From Candidatus Zixiibacteriota bacterium (lineage in GTDB: Bacteria > Zixibacteria > MSB-5A5 > SM1-73), in NCBI GenBank assembly GCA_022866585.1, contig JALHUP010000022.1:1-5546 (forward strand): a DNA stretch of 5,546 bases, given 5' to 3'. Numbering within the stretch: the stretch's first letter is position 1; the number at the start of each line of letters is the position of its first letter. The notes below the pieces were generated by a model. It worked only from the letters and a program-made list of their open reading frames with translations. It was not told the origin of the DNA and did no database searches. Of the stretch, positions 1 through 4,847 are shown piece by piece. The position numbers were made by a program, and so were the translations under genes.

Positions 1-876
1 GCCATAGATAAAAGCCCGATCCTAAATTCAGGTCTGTTTGTAAAATGCGGACAACTGGATGATCTGGACAGAAATTTTTTATTGGAAAGGCATTTGATCA
101 GCCTTGAATTTGCGCATTGCCGAGACTCCTCCGCCCTTTTTATCGGCGAAGGGGAGCGGGTAAGCATCATGATCAACGAGGAGGATCACCTAAGAGTTCA
201 AGCCTTACAATCGGGTCTGGACATAAGAGGCGCTTGCCGGACAGCGGATAAGATCGATGCGGAGCTGGCCCGCTCGTTGGAGTTTGCTTTTGATCCGGAC
301 TTCGGTTATCTCACTTCTTGTCCCACCAATGTGGGGACCGGGATGCGGGCTTCGGTTCTGATCCATCTACCCGGATTGGCTCTGACCAGAGAGATTGAGA
401 ATGTGATCTCCCAGATAACCAAGTTAGGGTTAGCAGTGAGGGGATTCTATGGAGAGGGTTCAGACGTTCTGGGAAGCCTCTTCCAAGTCTCCAATCAGAC
501 CACTCTGGGTCGCTCCGAAGAAGATATCATGGAAAGCCTAGAAAGAGTCACCCAACAGATAATCGAATACGAGGAAAATGCCCGCAGCCGGCTTTTCAAA
601 GATGCTAAAGACGAAATCGAAGATAAAATCTGGCGGGCTTATGGAATTTTGAAATTCGCCCGGGTATTGACCTCCGAAGAAGTTTTGAATCTCCTTTCTG
701 CCATTCGATTGGGGATTGGGACCCAGACCATAAAAATGGTTACCTTATCTCAGATAAACGAAATTTTGGCTTTAACCCAACCCGGCCATCTCCAGAAATA
801 TTTCAACAGAAAAATGGACCCCGGTGAAAGAGATAGGGTGAGGGCGGAGCTGGTTAGATCAAAATTAGGTGGGTAG
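1..876 (+). CDS. mcsB: Protein arginine kinase McsB, 5' end cut by window edge
   Basis: McsB is a phosphagen-kinase-like enzyme that uses ATP to phosphorylate arginine side chains of proteins in the cytoplasm, marking them for ClpC-ClpP. The frame is open from base 1, so 291 residues are visible; by comparison with the ~363-residue Bacillus protein, about 70 N-terminal residues lie upstream. The TTG at position 82 is an internal leucine, not the start. Visible motifs, numbered from the first visible residue, are NEEDHLR (59-65), the phosphagen kinase signature CPTNVGT with its active-site-region cysteine (107-113), RASVLIHLP (116-124), YGEGS (150-154) and a C-terminal RDRVRA (277-282). The last fits the RDxxRA motif that binds phosphoarginine allosterically in McsB. 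The gene precedes clpC in the usual order (ctsR-mcsA-mcsB-clpC), but 514 bases separate the two here instead of the usual tight spacing. Identification is firm. Confidence 0.96.
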   Translation, partial: AIDKSPILNSGLFVKCGQLDDLDRNFLLERHLISLEFAHCRDSSALFIGEGERVSIMINEEDHLRVQALQSGLDIRGACRTADKIDAELARSLEFAFDPDFGYLTSCPTNVGTGMRASVLIHLPGLALTREIENVISQITKLGLAVRGFYGEGSDVLGSLFQVSNQTTLGRSEEDIMESLERVTQQIIEYEENARSRLFKDAKDEIEDKIWRAYGILKFARVLTSEEVLNLLSAIRLGIGTQTIKMVTLSQINEILALTQPGHLQKYFNRKMDPGERDRVRAELVRSKLGG

Positions 877-926
877 AGTTTAATGAAGAATAAGGGGTGA
901 CGTAAATATTGGGGCTGTTGCCCAAG

Positions 927-947
927 CTCGTATGAGTGCATACGCAT
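927..947 (+). repeat. 21-base direct repeat, copy 1
   Basis: The sequence begins CTCGTATGAGTGCA and matches positions 1123-1143 at 20 of 21 bases (A942 against C1138). The two copies start 196 bases apart and lie near the two ends of the palindromic segment. The first ten bases form a near-palindrome with one G-T pair. Function unknown. Confidence 0.75.
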
Positions 948-1053
948 ATTTCTCTTAACGGTTTCGTCAAAAAGGTTTGGGTTGTGGTTACGTATCGTTT
1001 ATCGTAAAGGGTTTGTCGTTTATGGTATCAAGACAAAAGACGAAACCGACATC

Positions 1054-1083
1054 TCCGCCGGAGGCGGATCTGCCTATGGCAGA
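1054..1083. repeat. Twin perfect hairpins, back to back
   Basis: Two 6-base perfect stems with 3-base loops abut with no gap. TCCGCC-GGA-GGCGGA spans 1054-1068 and TCTGCC-TAT-GGCAGA spans 1069-1083. The 12-base word AGACGAAACCGA occurs on both sides (1038-1049 and 1081-1092), as if the hairpin unit had been inserted within it or duplicated it. I have the impression that such paired TCCGCC/TCTGCC hairpins are dispersed repeats in uncultured bacterial genomes, but cannot verify this. There is no T-run, so a terminator role is not supported. Confidence 0.7.
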
Positions 1084-1122
1084 CGAAACCGATATGTGAC
1101 CGAAACCTAAACCGATAAACGA

Positions 1123-1143
1123 CTCGTATGAGTGCATCCGCAT
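1123..1143 (+). repeat. 21-base direct repeat, copy 2
   Basis: This is the second copy of the 927-947 repeat, with one substitution. Its first bases overlap the end of the inverted arm CGATAAACGAC at 1113-1123. It lies just inside the right end of the palindromic segment. Confidence 0.75.
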
Positions 1144-1237
1144 AAACAGAGTTAAGCAACAGGCTCTATTTGTGTGTAAAATTGGTTTGCTTTAGAAAGA
1201 CAAAAGGTGTATCTTCTGCTGACTATCCAAATAACCT

Positions 1238-1271
1238 TTGACTTTTTTGGGGTTGTTGCGTAATTTATAAG
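1238..1271 (+). promoter_or_regulatory. Possible clpC promoter region
   Basis: TTGACT at 1238-1243 matches a sigma-70 -35 box at five of six bases. At the ideal 17-base spacing the -10 position holds only TAATTT (1261-1266), a weak match. The better -10 word TATAAG (1266-1271) sits at 22 bases, which is too far. A promoter is expected here because the preceding 350 bases separate clpC from mcsB, but the exact elements are uncertain. No CIRCE-type (TTAGCACTC-N9-GAGTGCTAA) or CtsR-type heptad operator was seen. Confidence 0.3.
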
Positions 1272-1299
1272 GGAAGTCGGGTGCGGGGGGAGGAGTATC

Positions 1300-1329
1300 G
1301 TGTTGATTTACACCGGACCATGTTTTTAG
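1300..1329 (+). other. Possible nine-codon leader ORF in the clpC 5' region
   Basis: A strong purine-rich site GGAGGAG (1289-1295) stands four bases before GTG at 1300, which opens a short frame reading VLIYTGPCF and then TAG. The stop codon region lies in a small hairpin whose stem is CGGAC (1314-1318) and GTCCG (1329-1333). The Shine-Dalgarno match is good, but an isolated nine-codon frame could easily be chance. No function can be inferred. Confidence 0.2.
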
Positions 1330-1353
1330 TCCGAATTCTGGATGCGTAGAATC

Positions 1354-1374
1354 GTTTTTTCCACTTGGAAAAAC
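1354..1374 (+). promoter_or_regulatory. Hairpin just upstream of the clpC ribosome binding site
   Basis: GTTTTT-T-CC (1354-1362) pairs with GGAAAAAC (1367-1374) around an ACTT loop, with one bulged T. It ends five bases before the GGAGG (1380-1384) that serves clpC. Two further small stems precede it (CGGAC/GTCCG at 1314-1333 and ATTCT/AGAAT at 1335-1352), so the leader can fold as a chain of hairpins. A role in translation control or transcript stability is possible but not shown. Confidence 0.35.
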
Positions 1375-1390
1375 AGAATGGAGGTTTTAG

Positions 1391-3862
1391 ATGAATGAGA
1401 TGTTCACAGAAAAAGCCCGAAAAGCCATTGAATATGCCCGGGATGAGGCGCTCAGACTCAGACATGATTATGTCGGCACGGAACATCTCTTATTGGGTCT
1501 GTTACGCTTAGGCGAAGGTAAAGCCATAGAGATTTTGACCAATATCGGAATAGACTTAAACGAGCTGAGACAGGCCATCGAGGATGTGGTGCCCCCTTCA
1601 GGGGGGACCCTAACCATGGGTCAGCTTCCCCTTACTGCCCGAGCCAAGAAGCTTCTGGAGGTTTCCGGACAGGAAGCCAGAAGTTTAAGATCTAAAGAAA
1701 TCGATACCGAGCATATCCTTTTGTCGATTTTAAGAGACGAGGAAGGCGTGGCCGCCCAGGTCTTATCCATGTATGATGTCGACTATAAGGAAGTTTATGA
1801 GGAGCTGAAAAATATTCAAACCGGAAAGCCGTCCTCCTATGCCAGAAAAAGGAAGAAAAGTAAAACCCCGGCTTTGGATCACTTCGGTCGGGATTTAACT
1901 GAGCTGGCTCGAAGAGGAAAACTGGATCCCATCATTGGAAGGGATAATGAGATGGAAAGAGTCTCTCAGATCCTTTCCCGTAGAAAAAAGAACAATCCAG
2001 TTTTAATTGGCGAACCCGGGGTGGGCAAAACCGCCATTGCCGAGGGCTTGGCCCAGAGGATAGTGGCGGGTAAGATCCCCCATACCTTGCAGAACAGGAG
2101 GATCGTCTGTCTGGATATGGCCTCTCTGGTGGCGGGAACCAAATATAGAGGACAGTTCGAGGAGAGGATGAAGGCGGTGATGAATGAGATCATAAACTCA
2201 AAAGACGTTATCCTCTTCATCGATGAATTACACACTATCGTCGGTGCCGGAGGAGCAGAAGGATCTTTGGATGCCTCCAACATATTCAAACCTTCACTCT
2301 CCCGAGGGGAGATCCAGTGTATCGGTGCCACCACTTTGAATGAATACCGGAAATATGTTGAAAAAGATGGAGCCTTGGAGCGGCGTTTTCAGACGATCAT
2401 GATTAATCCACCTTCGTCGGAGGATACCATAAAGATTCTTTTGGGGTTGAGAGGCAGATACGAGGAGCATCACAAGATAAAGATCTCGGATGAGGCTATT
2501 GAGGCCGCGGTGAAATTGTCGGATAGGTATATTACCGGTAAGTTTCAGCCGGACAAAGCCATAGACGTGATAGATGAGGCTGGCTCTCGGGCACATTTAG
2601 CCACCTGCACTCGCCCGGAGATATTTGACAAGCTCGAACAGGAGATAGCCCGGATACAAACCAATAAGGATAAAGCCGTCAAAAATCAAGAGTTTGAAAA
2701 GGCCGCCCAATTGCGGGATGAGCTGAAATTCAAAAGACAAGAGCTGGAGCAGACGAAAAGAGATTGGGAAGAGGGAAAAGGTGGAGAGACGGTCACCTTG
2801 TCCGAGGAGGATGTGGCGATGGTGGTCTCCCGGATGACCGGCATACCTCTCTTTAAATTGGAAGAAAAAGATTCTAAGAAACTTTTAAGAATGGAAGAGG
2901 AGTTGAAAAAAAGGATTGTAGGGCAACAAGAGGCTATAGCTTCCATTTCCAAAGCCATTCGGCGAAACCGAGCTGGGTTGGGTGATCCTCGAAGACCCAT
3001 CGGCTCTTTTATCTTCTTAGGTCCCACCGGAGTGGGGAAGACCGAATTAGCCCGGGCTTTATCCGCCTCTTTGTTTGAGGACGAAAACTCTCTGGTCCGA
3101 ATCGATATGTCAGAGTATATGGAAAAGTTCGCCGTCTCTCGGTTGATAGGCGCCCCTCCTGGTTATGTGGGCTATGAGGAAGGTGGGCAATTGACCGAGA
3201 AAGTGAGAAGGAAACCTTATTCGGTGGTCCTTTTAGACGAGATCGAAAAGGCTCATCCGGACGTTTTCAACATACTTCTACAGATGTTTGACGACGGGTC
3301 TTTGACCGACAGCTTCGGCCGAAGGGTCGATTTCAGAAATACCGTGGTCATAATGACCTCAAATTTAGGAGCCCGAGAGATCAAAGGAGGAAGAACTTTA
3401 GGCTTTCAGAAGGATGATTTGAAATCATCCTACGACCAGATGAAACAAAAGCTTCTGGAGGAAACCAAAAAAACGTTCAATCCGGAGTTTTTGAATCGAA
3501 TTGATGAAATCATCGTGTTCCAGGCTTTGGGCATACCGGAAATTTTACAGATAATAGATATACTTTTGTCCGATGTAGCCAAGAGATTAGCGGACCGGGG
3601 CATTTCCTTTAATCTGACCTTAGAGGCAAAGAAGTTTTTAGCGGAAAAGGGTTACAATCCCACTTTTGGGGCGCGCCCCTTAAAGAGAGCCATCCAGAAA
3701 TACTTAGAAGACCCTTTGGCTGAGGAGATTTTAAGAGGGCAGTTTGCCGGCGATTGTGACGTGACCGTGGATTGGAAGGAAGGGGAGGAAAATCTTTCCT
3801 TTGCCATCAATGTAAGAGGGAGGGAAAAAAGCGAGACCACCAAAGAAAAATCTTTGACTTAG
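1391..3862 (+). CDS. clpC: ATP-dependent Clp protease ATP-binding subunit ClpC
   Basis: ClpC is a cytoplasmic hexameric AAA+ unfoldase that feeds substrates, including phosphoarginine-tagged proteins made by McsB, into ClpP. The 823-residue product has the full family length. The double Clp N-domain occupies about residues 1-145; GTEH (29-32) and DTEH (105-108) hold E31 and E107, matching the two phosphoarginine-binding glutamates known in Bacillus ClpC. The first AAA+ module has Walker A GEPGVGKT (207-214), Walker B ILFIDE (274-279) and arginine fingers in ERRF (330-333). A short middle domain with a UVR motif (about 411-455, QEFEKAAQLRDEL) keeps F435, the adaptor-binding phenylalanine position. 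The second AAA+ module has GPTGVGKT (544-551), VVLLDE (612-617), NRIDE (702-706) and sensor-2 GARPLKR (760-766). LGF (670-672) is the ClpP-docking tripeptide. GGAGG six bases upstream selects the first ATG over ATG at 1400. Confidence 0.98.
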   Translation: MNEMFTEKARKAIEYARDEALRLRHDYVGTEHLLLGLLRLGEGKAIEILTNIGIDLNELRQAIEDVVPPSGGTLTMGQLPLTARAKKLLEVSGQEARSLRSKEIDTEHILLSILRDEEGVAAQVLSMYDVDYKEVYEELKNIQTGKPSSYARKRKKSKTPALDHFGRDLTELARRGKLDPIIGRDNEMERVSQILSRRKKNNPVLIGEPGVGKTAIAEGLAQRIVAGKIPHTLQNRRIVCLDMASLVAGTKYRGQFEERMKAVMNEIINSKDVILFIDELHTIVGAGGAEGSLDASNIFKPSLSRGEIQCIGATTLNEYRKYVEKDGALERRFQTIMINPPSSEDTIKILLGLRGRYEEHHKIKISDEAIEAAVKLSDRYITGKFQPDKAIDVIDEAGSRAHLATCTRPEIFDKLEQEIARIQTNKDKAVKNQEFEKAAQLRDELKFKRQELEQTKRDWEEGKGGETVTLSEEDVAMVVSRMTGIPLFKLEEKDSKKLLRMEEELKKRIVGQQEAIASISKAIRRNRAGLGDPRRPIGSFIFLGPTGVGKTELARALSASLFEDENSLVRIDMSEYMEKFAVSRLIGAPPGYVGYEEGGQLTEKVRRKPYSVVLLDEIEKAHPDVFNILLQMFDDGSLTDSFGRRVDFRNTVVIMTSNLGAREIKGGRTLGFQKDDLKSSYDQMKQKLLEETKKTFNPEFLNRIDEIIVFQALGIPEILQIIDILLSDVAKRLADRGISFNLTLEAKKFLAEKGYNPTFGARPLKRAIQKYLEDPLAEEILRGQFAGDCDVTVDWKEGEENLSFAINVRGREKSETTKEKSLT

Positions 3863-3907
3863 AGAAAAATTTCACTTGCTTTTATAAGGTAAGTTTATTA
3901 TTTTAAT

Positions 3908-3955
3908 TAAACCCAAAGTTGCAAACGCTAAAGCGAACAGCAATATTTGGGTTTA
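3908..3955 (+). terminator. Large nested hairpin downstream of clpC, probable terminator
   Basis: A perfect 10-base stem pairs TAAACCCAAA (3908-3917) with TTTGGGTTTA (3946-3955). Inside it GTTGC (3918-3922) pairs with GCAAT (3940-3944) with one G-T pair, and CGC (3926-3928) pairs with GCG (3933-3935) around a TAAA loop. One base, A3945, is bulged. The hairpin begins 46 bases after the clpC stop. The following bases (GTTTTGC) give only a short T-run, so efficiency may be modest. It may instead protect the 3' end of the transcript. Confidence 0.6.
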
Positions 3956-4002
3956 GTTTTGCTCAACAAGGTTTGTAAAACATTATTTCGACATATCTCT
4001 AA

Positions 4003-4111
4003 GTTATGAGGAGACACGAACCTCGCATATCATTCCGAATGGGAACAAAAAAAGAGGTTTGGATATAACCGCGTGAGGCGACAGTCCGATGGGGGAATAT
4101 GACATTGCCTC
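4003..4111 (+). other. Structured leader in front of the first antitoxin gene; weak 23S-rRNA-like similarity
   Basis: This part of the 261-base gap after clpC contains nested complementary stems: GTTAT (4003-4007) with ATAAC (4065-4069), AACCTC (4019-4024) with GAGGTT (4054-4059), and TTCC (4033-4036) with GGAA (4042-4045). A second hairpin pairs GAGGC (4075-4079) with GCCTC (4107-4111), ending right at the Shine-Dalgarno sequence GAGGAG (4112-4117). CCTC at 4021-4024 could alternatively pair with GAGG at 4008-4011, so exclusive folds exist. The words TTCCGAATGGG, GAGGCGA, GGGGGAA and CGAGGA occur in the same order as in the 5' domain of bacterial 23S rRNA, as I recall it. It is not an intact rRNA; a degraded fragment, a regulatory leader or chance are all possible. 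Confidence 0.3.
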
Positions 4112-4123
4112 GAGGAGATCAAT

Positions 4124-4321
4124 ATGGAATTATCAATAAGCGATGAAAAACTGAAGGAGGTTATGAAAGAAGCCATTATTGAAATTATTAAGGAAAAAAG
4201 GAAAGTCTTCTATGAAATTATATTGGAAGCCATAGAGGAGGTGGGTTTAGCTAATGCCATCCGGGAAGGACGAAAAAATAAATTTGTGGGTGAAGATAGA
4301 ATTTTGAAGATGTTAGGTTAA
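4124..4321 (+). CDS. Antitoxin-like small protein, orphan
   Basis: The 65-residue product is highly charged and predicted to be mostly helical, with a lysine- and glutamate-rich N-terminal half (about residues 8-40) and the C-terminal pattern EEVGLANAIREG (38-49). That layout resembles small antitoxins usually encoded directly before a RelE/ParE-type toxin, in which a helical body is followed by 'GLxxAIREG' and a short tail. GAGGAG (4112-4117) lies six bases before the ATG and fixes the start. No intact toxin follows: GTG at 4325 opens only 15 codons (see the next entry). The gene is AT-rich compared with clpC, consistent with acquired DNA. That it is a real gene is likely; the antitoxin role is inferred from resemblance and position, and no DNA-binding domain can be named. 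Confidence 0.7.
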   Translation: MELSISDEKLKEVMKEAIIEIIKEKRKVFYEIILEAIEEVGLANAIREGRKNKFVGEDRILKMLG

Positions 4322-4324
4322 AAG

Positions 4325-4372
4325 TGAAAACCTATTTTGAAATGAAAAAGGGAATGATGGTTCTATTTTAAA
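4325..4372 (+). pseudogene. Possible toxin stub (start of a RelE/ParE-like gene)
   Basis: Three bases after the antitoxin stop, GTG opens a frame reading VKTYFEMKKGMMVLF and then TAA. The beginning (VKTYFE followed by lysines) resembles the start of RelE-superfamily toxins that normally follow such antitoxins, but the resemblance ends within about nine residues. The hairpin repeat at 4394-4443 starts 22 bases further on. The best explanation is a toxin gene lost by deletion, leaving its first codons. The fragment is so short that chance cannot be excluded. Confidence 0.3.
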
Positions 4373-4393
4373 GATGTTCGCAACCGCAGATAG

Positions 4394-4443
4394 CATAGGC
4401 TAAAAGATTTTCTTCAAATGCTTCACACTTCTTTTAGCCTGTG
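4394..4443. repeat. Hairpin repeat, copy A
   Basis: The arms CATAGGCTAAAAGA (4394-4407) and TCTTTTAGCCTGTG (4430-4443) pair over 14 bases with a single G-T pair, leaving a 22-base loop. The core (4397-4441) aligns with 4715-4762 at about 39 of 45 positions with a few single-base gaps. The loop is conserved too (CTTCAAATGCT against CTTGAAATGCT), so this is a repeat family and not merely two similar terminators. No T-run follows on either strand. It is probably a REP- or MITE-like dispersed element. Confidence 0.75.
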
Positions 4444-4450
4444 GTAAAAT
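4422..4450 (+). promoter_or_regulatory. Promoter for the second antitoxin gene, built partly from hairpin repeat A
   Basis: TTCACA (4422-4427) matches the sigma-70 -35 box at five of six bases. Seventeen bases later TAAAAT (4445-4450) matches the -10 box at five of six, preceded by TGG (4442-4444), an extended -10 pattern. The -35 box lies in the loop of repeat A and the spacer is its right arm. The antitoxin start codon is 29 bases past the -10 box. It is a good match by inspection, with no experimental support. Confidence 0.6.
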
Positions 4451-4478
4451 ATAAAAAAGATTAACTGGAGATGAAACA

Positions 4479-4667
4479 ATGAAAGAAACGGTTATAAAAC
4501 TCCAGATTGAAAGCATGGAACAACAGTTAAAAATGCTTAAGAAAACAATTCTTAAACCAAAGGTTCTCAAAAAGTTTTCTGAACTTTATGGGATTTTTAA
4601 AGGCAAAATGGATTTTCCGTTCGAGGAGTTAAAAGCTCACGATTACTCCATAAAAGGCAAAATATGA
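4479..4667 (+). CDS. Antitoxin of a VapC-type (PIN) toxin, partner truncated
   Basis: The 62-residue product has a charged N-terminal helix (about residues 5-28, LQIESMEQQLKMLKKTI) followed by FSELYGIFKGKMDFPFEELK (34-53). The 'LYGIxKGKxDFxxEExK' pattern is typical of small antitoxins encoded just before PIN-domain toxins. In such pairs the antitoxin binds and inhibits the VapC ribonuclease. GGAG (4467-4470) lies eight bases before the ATG. Its stop overlaps the ATG of the vapC stub in the sequence ATGA, the translational coupling usual for these pairs. The toxin is cut short after 23 codons, so this antitoxin is now an orphan. It might act on a related toxin elsewhere in the genome; that is inference. 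Confidence 0.8.
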   Translation: MKETVIKLQIESMEQQLKMLKKTILKPKVLKKFSELYGIFKGKMDFPFEELKAHDYSIKGKI

Positions 4668-4735
4668 TTTATGTGATTGATACCCATATTTTTGTCTGGT
4701 TTCTTGACGGTAACAGGCTAAAAGGTTTTCCTTGA
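4664..4735 (+). pseudogene. vapC toxin stub (first 23 codons of a PIN-domain toxin)
   Basis: The frame begins MIYVIDTHIFVWFLDGN, the characteristic first strand and helix of VapC PIN-domain ribonucleases, including D6, the first metal-binding aspartate. It then reads RLKGFP and stops at TGA (4733-4735), exactly where hairpin repeat B (from about 4712) begins. A full VapC is about 130 residues, so the other acidic active-site residues are gone, and nothing like the rest of the domain is seen before rpmA. The product cannot be an active nuclease. The overlap of its ATG with the antitoxin stop shows that it was once a normal pair. Confidence 0.85.
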
Positions 4736-4762
4736 AATGCTATCGAACTTCTTTTCTGCCAG
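4712..4762. repeat. Hairpin repeat, copy B
   Basis: This copy shares AGGCTAAAAG, TTTT, GAAATGCT and ACTTCTTTT with copy A in the same order. Its hairpin is less perfect: GGC (4716-4718) pairs with GCC (4758-4760) and AAAAG (4720-4724) pairs with CTTTT (4751-4755), with mismatched bases between. Its left end lies within the vapC stub and supplies the stop codon. The promoter present at the right end of copy A is not conserved here. TATAAA at 4777-4782 downstream could be a -10 box for rpmA, but no -35 box is evident. Confidence 0.7.
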
Positions 4763-4847
4763 AATATACGATGATTTATAAAGGCGTTCATTAAAAAACG
4801 TTTATTTGTTTAGTAAAGCTGTGCATAGATAGAAAGGATGATGAAAA

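Larger units (their letters stand above)
911..1167. repeat. Repeat-rich palindromic segment between mcsB and clpC, possibly a small non-coding mobile element
   Basis: This segment explains the first half of the 514-base gap and shows no open frame that looks like a gene. Its ends are related in inverted orientation: GGGGCTGTTGCCCAA at 911-925, and TTAAGCAACAGGCTCT at 1152-1167, whose complement shares CTGTTGC and flanking bases. Inside are inverted arms: TCGTTTATCG (995-1004) against CGATAAACGA (1113-1122), GTCGTTTAT (1015-1023) against ATAAACGAC (1115-1123), and GGTTTCGTC (960-968) against GACGAAACC (1039-1047 and 1082-1090). A 21-base direct repeat (927-947, 1123-1143) and a twin hairpin (1054-1083) lie within it. 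The design resembles a MITE-like or other palindromic dispersed element; that is inference, and no target-site duplication was established. Confidence 0.5.

Noticed and set aside
82..84. TTG as the start codon of mcsB
   Set aside because: The frame stays open to base 1 and the upstream residues continue the McsB alignment, so the codon is an internal leucine.
930..947. CIRCE or HrcA operator because of GAGTGCA words
   Set aside because: The required TTAGCACTC-N9-GAGTGCTAA inverted repeat is absent; the GAGTGCA word belongs to the 21-base direct repeat.
927..1143. CRISPR-like array
   Set aside because: Only two repeat copies 196 bases apart are present, with structured palindromic DNA between them instead of regular spacers, and no cas gene is visible.
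1332..1343. CGAATTCTGGAT also present in inverted orientation at 5127-5138
   Set aside because: A 12-base match between two places is expected about once or twice by chance in a window this size, and the flanks do not extend it.
1265..1486. Open frame on the minus strand spanning the clpC leader and start
   Set aside because: It is antisense to clpC, has no ribosome binding site I could recognise, and resembles no protein family. Similar antisense open frames within clpC (for example 1966-2334 and 2686-3027) were rejected for the same reason.
4373..4396. Continuation of the first toxin by frameshift into GNDGSILKMFATADSIG
   Set aside because: The shifted frame does not resemble the C-terminal part of RelE or ParE toxins (no HRKDIY-type ending), so deletion explains the stub better.
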